A DNA stretch of 64,000 bases from Caryophanales bacterium UBA4691. Lineage in GTDB: Bacteria; Bacillota_I; Bacilli_A; RFN20; CAG-826. The stretch covers positions 36,613 to 100,612 of the forward strand of contig DHKP01000015.1 in the NCBI GenBank assembly GCA_002404865.1, given 5' to 3'. Made by a program: the position numbers and the translations under genes. Of the stretch, positions 46,920 through 54,596 are shown piece after piece. The notes beneath the pieces were generated by a model that had not been told where the DNA came from, did no database searches, and saw only the letters and a list, made by a program, of their open reading frames with translations. How positions within the stretch are numbered: the first letter of the stretch is position 1; each line of letters opens with the position of its first letter.

Positions 46920-48305
46920 ATGTTCATCGGTAGAGAAAAAGAATTAAACAAACTGGAGTCCCTTTATCAAAAATCGTCCTTTGAATTTCTTATTATGTAT
47001 GGAAGGCGAAGAATAGGAAAAACGGAGCTTCTAAAAGAATTCGCGAAGGATAAAAACGTTCTTTTTTATTCTGCCGTTGAGAAAAAGTCTAACCTTGACG
47101 ATTTTGCGTCTACGACATTAAGGCATTTTAAGGAAAACGCAAATATGACGTTCAAACGATGGGAAGACATATTTCGTTACATCTACGATCACGCGAAAAG
47201 CAAAGAAGTCATCATCATTGATGAGTTCCCCTACATTGCAAAAATGGAACCATCGGTTAAAAGCATCCTCCAAAATACGATTGACCATCTATGGAAAGAG
47301 AAGAACATTCTCCTCATCTTATGCGGAAGCTCGGTTTCATTTATGGTCAATGAAATCATGGGCGAAAAAAGCCCATTATATGGAAGAAATACGGCGATAA
47401 TGGCAATATTGCCATTCGAATTTAATGTCGCTAGAAAGTTTTTGCCCTCTTATTCGATTGAAGACCAAATGACTGCTTACTGCGTTTTAGGAGGAGTACC
47501 TTATTATTTAGAAAAGTTTGTTTCCTCTTTATCATTAAAAGAAAACATCGCCTACGCAATCGTAGATGCTAATGCCGCCTTAAAAGAAGAACCAATCATT
47601 TTACTAAAAGCAGAACTTCGTGAACCCGCTACCTACAATAGTATCTTAGAAGCAATTGCTAGAGGCGCAAACAAAATGTCAGAAATTGCCGATAAGGCAT
47701 CTATGAAACAAACAGATATTCCAATGTATTTAAATGCTCTTATGGAAATGAGGCTTATAAAAAGGGTCACTCCATGCGGAGAAAAAGCCACATCGAGGAA
47801 AAGCCAATACATCATAAGTGATAACTTTTTCAGTTTTTGGTATCGATTTATCTTCGCGAGAACAACGAAAATTGATTTGATGGATCCTTTGGATTATGTA
47901 AATTCTATAGAAGAAGAACTTAAAGATTATGCGGGGCGAAAATTCGAAGGAATTTGCTACCAATATTTGCGTTTCTTAGCAAAAAACAAGAAACTTCCAT
48001 TTATTCCTTCTTCTTTAGGAAAATGGTGGGGAACAGATCCAACTAGCAAAAAGCCTGACGACATCGACATTCTAGGGATTGATAAAAATAAATATATTTT
48101 CTCTGAATGCAAATTTAAAAACGAATTATTCGATGTCGGTGAATATAACGATTTGCTGCACTACTGCACTTATTTTAAAAATGTCAGCGAAGCATATTTC
48201 TATGCTTTCGTGAAAAAAGGCTTTACGGATGGCGTTAAAAAAGAGGCAAGAAAGAAAAATTGCACCTTATTAACTATCGAAGACATGATGAAAGATTGGA
48301 ATTAA
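46920..48305 (+). CDS. AAA ATPase (ATPase_2 type) with DUF234/PDDEXK-like C-terminus
   Basis: A 461-residue ATP-binding protein that starts MFIGREKELN. Walker A (GRRRIGKT) is at residues 28-35 and Walker B (IIIDEFPYIA) near 100. A winged-helix-like middle (NKMSEIADKASMKQTDIPMYL) follows. The tail DDIDILGIDKNKYIFSECKFKN resembles a PDDEXK nuclease core. It is paralogous to the ATPase at 21594. It stands alone, after the lipoprotein operon terminator, and has AGAGG before the ATG. Cellular role unknown; DNA binding is plausible from the architecture. Confidence 0.87.
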   Translation: MFIGREKELNKLESLYQKSSFEFLIMYGRRRIGKTELLKEFAKDKNVLFYSAVEKKSNLDDFASTTLRHFKENANMTFKRWEDIFRYIYDHAKSKEVIIIDEFPYIAKMEPSVKSILQNTIDHLWKEKNILLILCGSSVSFMVNEIMGEKSPLYGRNTAIMAILPFEFNVARKFLPSYSIEDQMTAYCVLGGVPYYLEKFVSSLSLKENIAYAIVDANAALKEEPIILLKAELREPATYNSILEAIARGANKMSEIADKASMKQTDIPMYLNALMEMRLIKRVTPCGEKATSRKSQYIISDNFFSFWYRFIFARTTKIDLMDPLDYVNSIEEELKDYAGRKFEGICYQYLRFLAKNKKLPFIPSSLGKWWGTDPTSKKPDDIDILGIDKNKYIFSECKFKNELFDVGEYNDLLHYCTYFKNVSEAYFYAFVKKGFTDGVKKEARKKNCTLLTIEDMMKDWN

Positions 48306-48445
48306 CATTCGGTTTAACTACGTCATTAATGAAAAATATTCTGAAGTAAATTCGCAATTTTAAAGGTTTGAAGAAGGAATCTTTTTTTGAGCCTAATCAA
48401 AGACAAGAAAGATGTCACAAACTACCCATTCGAGTCACTAGTTAG

Positions 48446-49237
48446 TTCAAGTCTTTCTTCCGCCAAAGCTTTCATTTGCCGAATTGTCGCTTTGTTCAAT
48501 TCGACAATCCGTTTCTCCTATTTAATCCGCGTTCTAATAGATAAGCGTTCAGGTTTTCAAGTTTAGAAAGACATACAAGTTTTGAATGGTAGCGTAGTCG
48601 CGAATATTACCATTCTTTTCTCGATTCTTGGCTCTCCATTCACGCGCAATCATCCCAAACAAGGGAGCGTTTAGAACGTCCACTTCATTCGCCTAGACAA
48701 TGGACGCTTGCTCCTTGGATATTATAAGTGGAATGATGATATTGCCCTTAATGGCATCCGCGAGAATGTGGTAATTTATTTTCGTAAGTTCGCGTTTTAT
48801 AGTCCAACTGAATTATTTTTGCTCGTCCGCTTTTAGCCTTTGAAATTCTTTGATGATATATAAATTGGTTCCGGGCAAAATCCAGGACGCAAATTGTAGG
48901 GCGATGTCTTTGTGTGCATACGTGTCTATATTATATTTGCGAGCCTTTGAAACAATACCGATAGCGTCCAACCCTTCTATCCATTTTTTGGGAATAATGT
49001 GGAGTAATTGTGTCCAGCTTCATTTTTAAACTGGTCGAATTCGACTAGGTTAAAATCAGGGTTATTTAGTCTCCCCCACAAGCCTATGAATTCTATTGTA
49101 TCCTTTCGCCTTAGCCAATTTTTCACGACATCAGCAGGATCTTCAAAGTTTTATACCTTACAATATCGGTTAAAGAGAAATGGTCGTCTTTGCCAATATG
49201 TATTACCTGATTTAATACCAAAATTTCTTTATTTTTC
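48446..49237 (-). pseudogene. Decayed KilA-N domain gene
   Basis: No long frame survives, but the minus strand reads as a KilA-N protein when frames are joined. Order: KNKEILVLNQVIHIGKDDHF, then SLTDIVRYK, a frameshift, then DPADVVKNWLRRKDTIEFIG, LWGRLNNPDFNLVEFDQF, a one-base slip before KKWIEGLDAIGIVSKARKY, TYAHKDIALQFASWILP, LYIIKEFQRLK, an in-frame TAA, INYHILADAIKGNIIIP, an in-frame stop, LNAPLFGMIAREWR, NGNIRDYATIQNLYVFLNLE, and NAYLLERGLNRR before further stops. KilA-N proteins of this type occur in gut bacteria and phages and are DNA-binding. Several independent lesions show it is dead. The flanking 48306-48445 holds nothing else recognised. Confidence 0.8.
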
Positions 49238-49447
49238 AATAGGCCACGTCTCTAATAATTTCAACTTTTTATAGGCTGTTTCGATCAATAAACATGAGCG
49301 CAAACGCGTAGAGGAATAGTAGCTCCTAATAGCCAAAAACCTTTTTGCGCACTTTGTGCCACCACTATTTGCTTTAGACGATTATTCTTAAATTCCCCAA
49401 ATTCATCCAAATATGAATCAAAAGCGTTCTGGGCAAACAAATCAGGT

Positions 49448-49513
49448 GTTTTTGCATTTCAGTGCAAGAAGTTTCTTAATTTAAAAGTTTTTGCTTTTGA
49501 ATGCAAAAACTTT
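49448..49513. repeat. Inverted repeats upstream of the 49.6 kb ATPase gene
   Basis: AAAGTTTTTGC (49484-49494) and GCAAAAACTTT (49503-49513) are perfect 11-bp inverted repeats with an 8-base spacer. GTTTTTGC (49448-49455) and GCAAGAAG (49464-49471), also 8 bases apart, form an imperfect second copy 39 bases upstream. Position, about 50-110 bases before the ATG, suits an operator. DNA from 49238 to 49447 shows no other feature. Confidence 0.68.
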
Positions 49514-49561
49514 GAAGAATGTTTTACTTTTTATTAGAATTAATCATAGAGAGAAAACCGT

Positions 49562-50875
49562 ATGATAAATAACGAAGATCTTAAAAACAGAGACATCTAT
49601 TTAAAGCAACTGATTGCATTCCAAGACAAAGAACCCATCAAAGTTATCACCGGAATCAGAAGAAGCGGAAAGTCTAAGCTTTTGCTATTGATGGTAAAAC
49701 ATCTTCTTGAAGAAGGTAAAAGCGAAAACCAAATTGTAGAAATGCATTTTGAAAAAATGGAATTCTCCTTAATGTCCTATAAAGAGGTTTATGAATATGT
49801 CAAAAAGAAGATCGTTCCTAATAAAAGGATGTATCTCTTTTTTGATGAAATACAAAGAATCGAAGGCTGGGAAAACGCGATTAACGCTTTAAGAGTCGAG
49901 TTCGATACCGATATCTACGTTACAGGCTCCAATGCTTGCTTATTATCGAGCGAATACTCAACCTATTTGGCGGGAAGATGTGTCGAAATAAAGATGCTTC
50001 CTTTGTCCTTCAAAGAATTTTTATATTTCTATGACTTTGAAGTTAAAAAAATCACAGGTGCCTTTGGTGAAACAAAAACGGAAGTGATTGATAAAAACGG
50101 GGGGCACTATTCATTGAAAGAAAGTTTTGCTGCCTATTTAAGATTTGGTGGCATGCCTGCTATAAAAGACGTCGGTTTAGACCAAGAGAAAGCGTTCATG
50201 CTCCTTGAAGGAACCTACAACACGATTATAACTAGAGACATTCTAGAAAGAGAAAAAAGAAGAGGGCAAAAAGCCGTAACTGATCCATTGTTACTAAAAA
50301 AAGTAGTCTTGTTTTTAGCGGATAACATTGGCTTAAGCGTCTCCTTTTCATCAATTGGTAACAAATTAATGAATGAGGGAATGATTATGGAAAGAAAGAA
50401 AAAAGGTAGTCCAAGCGCACATACAATCGAAAGCTATATCAATGCATTAACCGAAACATATTTGTTTTACGAGATAAAAAGATTTGATATAAAAGGGAAA
50501 GAGTACTTAAAAACATTAGGAAAGTATTACATCTCCGATGTTGGATTCCGCAATTATTTATTGGGTTTACGAGATAGAGACCGAGGACATATTTTAGAAA
50601 ATATCGTCTATTTTGAACTTTTAAGACGAGGATATGATGTCGCGATAGGAAAAATCGATAATAAAGAAATTGATTTTATTGCCACTAGTCCTAAAGAAAA
50701 AATATATTTCCAGGTAAGTGAATCATTAAGTAGCGAAGAAACTCGAAATAGAGAATTAGCCCCTCTTATGAAAATAAATGACAACTACGAAAAAATAATA
50801 TTGTCTTTAGATGAAACAGAAGAAGTTTATGAAGGAATAAAAGCGATTAATTTAATCAATTGGTTATTAAGTTAA
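49562..50875 (+). CDS. AAA_14/DUF4143 ATPase
   Basis: A 437-residue ATP-binding protein. Walker A (GIRRSGKS) is at residues 31-38, Walker B (MYLFFDEIQRI) near 97, and the sensor segment VTGSNACLL near 122. These are followed by SFKEFLYFY, a hallmark of AAA_14. The C-terminal DUF4143-type region ends in a PDDEXK-like core (EIDFIATSPKEKIYFQVSES), with the usual lysine replaced or shifted, so nuclease activity is doubtful. The ribosome site is weak (GAGAG). It is a single gene preceded by inverted repeats. Such ATPases are abundant and often multicopy in gut bacteria; the biological role is not established. Confidence 0.88.
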   Translation: MINNEDLKNRDIYLKQLIAFQDKEPIKVITGIRRSGKSKLLLLMVKHLLEEGKSENQIVEMHFEKMEFSLMSYKEVYEYVKKKIVPNKRMYLFFDEIQRIEGWENAINALRVEFDTDIYVTGSNACLLSSEYSTYLAGRCVEIKMLPLSFKEFLYFYDFEVKKITGAFGETKTEVIDKNGGHYSLKESFAAYLRFGGMPAIKDVGLDQEKAFMLLEGTYNTIITRDILEREKRRGQKAVTDPLLLKKVVLFLADNIGLSVSFSSIGNKLMNEGMIMERKKKGSPSAHTIESYINALTETYLFYEIKRFDIKGKEYLKTLGKYYISDVGFRNYLLGLRDRDRGHILENIVYFELLRRGYDVAIGKIDNKEIDFIATSPKEKIYFQVSESLSSEETRNRELAPLMKINDNYEKIILSLDETEEVYEGIKAINLINWLLS

Positions 50876-51013
50876 TACCAATAATATCACGAAGAAATAC
50901 GAAGTAATTTCCGACTAGAAGATAATAATCTATTTTGGCAAATCTTAACTAAGCAATCATCTTTAAAAACAATAAAGACTTATAAATGAAATCACGTTAT
51001 GAAGGTCTATGGT

Positions 51014-51091
51014 GGAAAACTGCAAGTGTTTTTGTGCCAAAATTGGGGAAACTGCAAGCAAAAATAGCCTGAAAAGACGGAAAACTGCTAG
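51014..51091 (+). repeat. Three spaced direct repeats, period 32-33 bp (set 1)
   Basis: GGAAAACTGCAAG (51014-51026), GGGAAACTGCAAG (51046-51058) and GGAAAACTGCTAG (51079-51091) are spaced by 32 and 33 bases with unrelated sequence between. They lie 170-245 bases upstream of the ATPase start at 51260. Confidence 0.78.
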
Positions 51092-51160
51092 TTACCTGAT
51101 AAATGTGACCTAGTGGTATCTTGAAATATTCCGATAATTCCTTGTTTTTTCTAAAAAGTG

Positions 51161-51238
51161 GGAAAAGTTTAGAAAAGCAGCATTTTTAAGGTTGGAAAAG
51201 TTTAGTTTTTTATCGTTTTTTGGGTTGTAAAAGTTTAA
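51161..51238 (+). repeat. Three spaced direct repeats, period 33 bp (set 2)
   Basis: GGAAAAGTTTAG at 51161-51172 and 51194-51205, and GTAAAAGTTTAA at 51227-51238, start exactly 33 bases apart. The last copy ends 21 bases before the ATPase ATG. A GGTT pair precedes the second and third copies. Confidence 0.8.
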
Positions 51239-51259
51239 TATAGTCCTAAGAAGGCGAAT

Positions 51260-52588
51260 ATGTTGAAGAGAAAATTTAAAGAAAGATTAGAAAAATGGCT
51301 CGCAACAAACAAGGCGTTATTAGTGGATGGAGCACGCCAAGTCGGTAAGACTTACCTTATCGATGATTTTTGTAAGAAACACTTTGAAAACTACATTTAT
51401 ATAAATCTTGCCTTAAGTCCTCAAGCTATCCCTGCTTTTGCTCAAGCAAAGAGTGTAAAGGATTTTTTACTTGTCGTTTCGGCTTTTGCAACTTCTCCCC
51501 TCGTTCCTTCAAAAACAGTCATATTCATTGATGAAATTCAATTAGCCAAGGATATTGACTTCCAAACAATGTCAAAAGGCTTTGTTATGGATGGCCGTTA
51601 TCGTTTTATCTTTTCTGGCTCCTTATTAGGTGTAACCACATTCAATATCGCTTTGGAACCTACTGGATATCTTTACGAAGAAACAATGTATCCGCTTGAT
51701 TTTGAGGAATTTCTTTGGGCCAATAGTGTTCAAGATCCTATCATCCAAGAGGTAAAGGATTGTTACGAAAAAAGGAAAGAGGTTCCTACTTTCATTCATG
51801 AAAAAATGATCAATCTCTTTTATCAATACCTTATGATTGGTGGAATGCCTGACGCTGTACAAACGTTCGTAAAAACAAATGATTTAGCGGCAACGCATCT
51901 TGCGCATAAAGCAATTGAAATTTATTACAAAAAAGACATCACAAAATACGCGAGTGAGTTTGATCGCCCCTATATCGTTAACGCTTATGACTTGATACCT
52001 AGCGAATTAAATAGCAAATCAAAGCGTTTCATCCTTTCCAAAGTAGATAAAAATTATTCCTTGTTGCGTTGTGAGAACGATTTTCTTTGGCTTAAAGATG
52101 CCGGAATAGCAATTCCTGTTTATAACGTCCATGAACCTAAAGTACCATTACTATTAAGCAAAAACAACAAGTTGCTTAAGTTGTTCGTAAATGATGTTGG
52201 ATTACTTTGCTACCGCTTATTGTCTACGGGGATACAAGAAAAAATATTAGCGCATGATAAAGACATTAACTTCGGTGGTATTTTTGAAAATGTCGTCGCG
52301 CAAGAACTCTTATGCCATGGCTTTGAATTCAATAATTTGTTCTACTTTTCTAGCAAGAAGCAAGGAGAAGTAGACTTCCTTGTGACTTATAAAGATGAGG
52401 TACTGCCAATCGAAGTAAAATCGGGCAAAGACTATAAGGAACATTCTGCATTAAATAATCTTTTTGCGAATAAAGAATATGGCATTCATCAAGCCTTCAT
52501 TTTTGGTGATTGTAACGTAGAAGTCGTCGGGGAAAAGACATATTTCCCTATCTATATGGTGGATTTATTAAGACAAGAATCGATTTGA
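51260..52588 (+). CDS. AAA_14/DUF4143 ATPase with PDDEXK-like C-terminus
   Basis: A 442-residue ATP-binding protein. Walker A (GARQVGKT) is at residues 24-31, Walker B (TVIFIDEIQLAKD) near 92, and sensor FIFSGSLLG near 118. Family motifs YPLDFEEFLWA and the MIGGMPDAVQ segment identify AAA_14/DUF4143. The C-terminus has a complete-looking PDDEXK core (GEVDFLVTYKDEVLPIEVKSG). It ends in TGA. It is flanked on both sides by short repeats with 33-bp period (51014-51238 and 52661-52739), which sets it apart from the neighbouring ATPases. Autonomous unit or mobile-element-like behaviour is speculation; the family call is firm. Confidence 0.89.
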   Translation: MLKRKFKERLEKWLATNKALLVDGARQVGKTYLIDDFCKKHFENYIYINLALSPQAIPAFAQAKSVKDFLLVVSAFATSPLVPSKTVIFIDEIQLAKDIDFQTMSKGFVMDGRYRFIFSGSLLGVTTFNIALEPTGYLYEETMYPLDFEEFLWANSVQDPIIQEVKDCYEKRKEVPTFIHEKMINLFYQYLMIGGMPDAVQTFVKTNDLAATHLAHKAIEIYYKKDITKYASEFDRPYIVNAYDLIPSELNSKSKRFILSKVDKNYSLLRCENDFLWLKDAGIAIPVYNVHEPKVPLLLSKNNKLLKLFVNDVGLLCYRLLSTGIQEKILAHDKDINFGGIFENVVAQELLCHGFEFNNLFYFSSKKQGEVDFLVTYKDEVLPIEVKSGKDYKEHSALNNLFANKEYGIHQAFIFGDCNVEVVGEKTYFPIYMVDLLRQESI

Positions 52589-52660
52589 ATTCATGGTGAT
52601 GCCATCTAATGAATTGTTTTCCAAAATCAATAAGAATCTAAAGCGTGACTGACGCTATTA

Positions 52661-52739
52661 CAAAAATGTAAGTATAGAAATACTTGAAATTTGCAAAAAT
52701 GTAAGTTTTCTTTAGTCCTATATTTGCAAAAAAAATGAT
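52661..52739 (+). repeat. Three spaced direct repeats, period 33 bp (set 3)
   Basis: CAAAAATGTAAGT at 52661-52673 and 52694-52706, with a weaker third copy CAAAAAAAATGAT at 52727-52739, all exactly 33 bases apart. They lie between the convergent ATPase and lipoprotein genes, about 70 bases after the ATPase stop. Confidence 0.72.
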
Positions 52740-52763
52740 ATGTTTTTACCTCTCTTTCATTTT

Positions 52764-52808
52764 CAAAAAGGAAAACTGCAAACGAAAAAATTATCTTTCG
52801 CTTGCAGT
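52764..52808 (-). terminator. Terminator of the 52.9-58.2 kb lipoprotein operon
   Basis: On the minus strand ACTGCAAGCGAAA and TTTCGTTTGCAGT form a 13-bp stem with one mismatch and an eight-base loop, followed by TTTTCCTTTTTG. It lies about 55 bases after the stop at 52865. Confidence 0.82.
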
Positions 52809-52864
52809 CAATCGTCATTATCTTAGCAAAATAGGCTTCAATAAGTTAAATTTAGAATCAATAT

Positions 52865-54583
52865 CTATTTGCTATTCGTTAAGCTAAACCCAATTGCAAA
52901 ATAGTATTGCCCAGTGCTTAAACCCGCAAGAGCATTAACCACTTGTTTATAACTTGGAAGCACTTCTAATGTCTTTCCCTCCATCGTAAGCGAATAGGTA
53001 ATGACATCATCGTCTTTGCTTGTATTTGCCGTAAAGCCATTGTCCACCAACTCTTTTGCGTATTTCTTCACTAGCTCCTCTCCATCACTAGTAGAATCAA
53101 TCCAAGTGTACAAAAACGGGAAAGCATATAACGAATCGTCTTCATAGCCCGCTTCGCTATATAACCCTCCGAAATAAGGGATTTTGTCTAAGAACGCTTT
53201 TCCCCCGATAGCGGTAATAAGGTCTTTGTATTTTGAAGCGCTACGGATGGCCTTATCCCAAGTCAAGGAGGAAGAATCCATCTTCACGGAAGAAGTATCG
53301 ATTGCTTTTTGGGTGCCAAAGCCTTCATAAACGATTTCTTCTTTTGCCCCGAAAGTGTTTCTTCCATCGCCACCATTTTCATTTGTGATGGTGATTTTAT
53401 CGTCTTCGATGGTGATCTTCAAATCGTCGATCTTATCAGAAACGAAAGGCGTAAATTGAAGAGTGGAGCTAAAAAGATAAGCGTATTTTTTGTTTAAGGT
53501 ATAGGTATTCCCTTCTTTAGTGAAGAAAGCGTTAGAGACAGCAAAGCTAGGCCAATAAGAGGAAATCTTAGTGTTAGCCGGCTTGCCGCTAGCGTAAAGC
53601 TCAGTATCGTATTTTGCGGCTTTTTGAACGGAGTCCCCACTAGAATAATAGACACTATCGCCAGTGATTTTATTATTCTCATCATAAATCGTATAAGCGA
53701 AACTATTCGGGGTAACGCTCGCGGTTCCGTTTGCCACTTCCTCGTATCTACCATTCTTATAACGGATTTCATAATTCTTCACATTGGTAGAGAAATTAAG
53801 ATTCGAAAGTTTTGCGAAAGCGGCAGAGAATTTACTATCTTCTTCCGCTTCAATAGGAGCGGGCGGATTAACCACTTCTCCTAAGGAGAGGAATTTTCCT
53901 TCGAATGATTCGCTCACTTCGATTTCCGTTAGATAAATGATGGTGTATGGCTTATAGCTTGCCTTAAAGCTGATTGATCCATCATTAGCGAAACTCAATG
54001 AGAAAGAAGAAACGGAGATCCCGTTTGTCAAAGCGCCAGAGAGCTGAGCGACGATATCCGCGTTCGTAGATGCTTTCAAATCGCCTTTTAACGTATAGGT
54101 ACTCCCGTCTTTAGAAAAGTCATCCTTCGTTAAAGAAGCGAACAAATTGCCATAATGAGAAGCTTTCCAAGAGACATCTTTGTATTCTTTTACAACTGGT
54201 GTCGTGATGATTTTATTCTCATAATTCAATGTGCTAAAAGTGGTATAACCATCGTCATTTTGATAAGTCTCATCCGACGCGATTTGATCTTTTTTCGGCT
54301 TATTGCCTGTTGTTTCTTTATAAGCGATATGGCGATAAATATTTTCGCTCGCCATCGAATTATGATAAGACTTATAAGTGGTGACTGAGCCTGATCCTCC
54401 AACGACCTTGTTGGCTTGCTTTGTAAGATATTCGATATTATAGCCGTTCTTAAGGGTATTTAAGGCTGTTTCTAATTGAGTTTTGTCTTCAATAGGAGCC
54501 TCGCTCTCACTAGATGCGGAAGAGCCACAACTAGCGAGAACAAGTAGAAACGGCAAGGAATAAAGGAAAATGTGTTTGTTCAT
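52865..54583 (-). CDS. Lipoprotein of unknown function (572 aa)
   Basis: A 572-residue predicted lipoprotein. The frame extends to 54775 into the upstream gene, but the ATG at 54583 gives lipobox LASC (Cys19) and has AAGG upstream. Two similar Tyr/Ser-rich halves are visible: SVTTYKSYHNSMASENIYRH near residue 50 and NYEIRYKNGRYEEVANG near 260. The C-terminal 120 residues (LTWDKAIRSASKYKDLI... IPYFGGLYS... YAKELVDNGF) carry the shared terminal module. Last gene of its operon, 13 bases after its neighbour and followed by a terminator. No named family. Confidence 0.77.
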   Translation of the reverse strand: MNKHIFLYSLPFLLVLASCGSSASSESEAPIEDKTQLETALNTLKNGYNIEYLTKQANKVVGGSGSVTTYKSYHNSMASENIYRHIAYKETTGNKPKKDQIASDETYQNDDGYTTFSTLNYENKIITTPVVKEYKDVSWKASHYGNLFASLTKDDFSKDGSTYTLKGDLKASTNADIVAQLSGALTNGISVSSFSLSFANDGSISFKASYKPYTIIYLTEIEVSESFEGKFLSLGEVVNPPAPIEAEEDSKFSAAFAKLSNLNFSTNVKNYEIRYKNGRYEEVANGTASVTPNSFAYTIYDENNKITGDSVYYSSGDSVQKAAKYDTELYASGKPANTKISSYWPSFAVSNAFFTKEGNTYTLNKKYAYLFSSTLQFTPFVSDKIDDLKITIEDDKITITNENGGDGRNTFGAKEEIVYEGFGTQKAIDTSSVKMDSSSLTWDKAIRSASKYKDLITAIGGKAFLDKIPYFGGLYSEAGYEDDSLYAFPFLYTWIDSTSDGEELVKKYAKELVDNGFTANTSKDDDVITYSLTMEGKTLEVLPSYKQVVNALAGLSTGQYYFAIGFSLTNSK

Positions 54584-54596
54584 ATATAAGTAATCC

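Noticed and set aside
51014..51238. Possible CRISPR array from repeats with 33-bp period
   Set aside because: Repeat units are only 12-13 bp, there are three copies per motif, intervals are not clean spacers, and no cas gene is present.
51014..52781. GGAAAACTGCAA shared between 51014 and 52770 as a boundary repeat of the ATPase unit
   Set aside because: The copy at 52770 is part of the stem and T-run of a terminator for the minus-strand operon, so the match is better explained by that structure.
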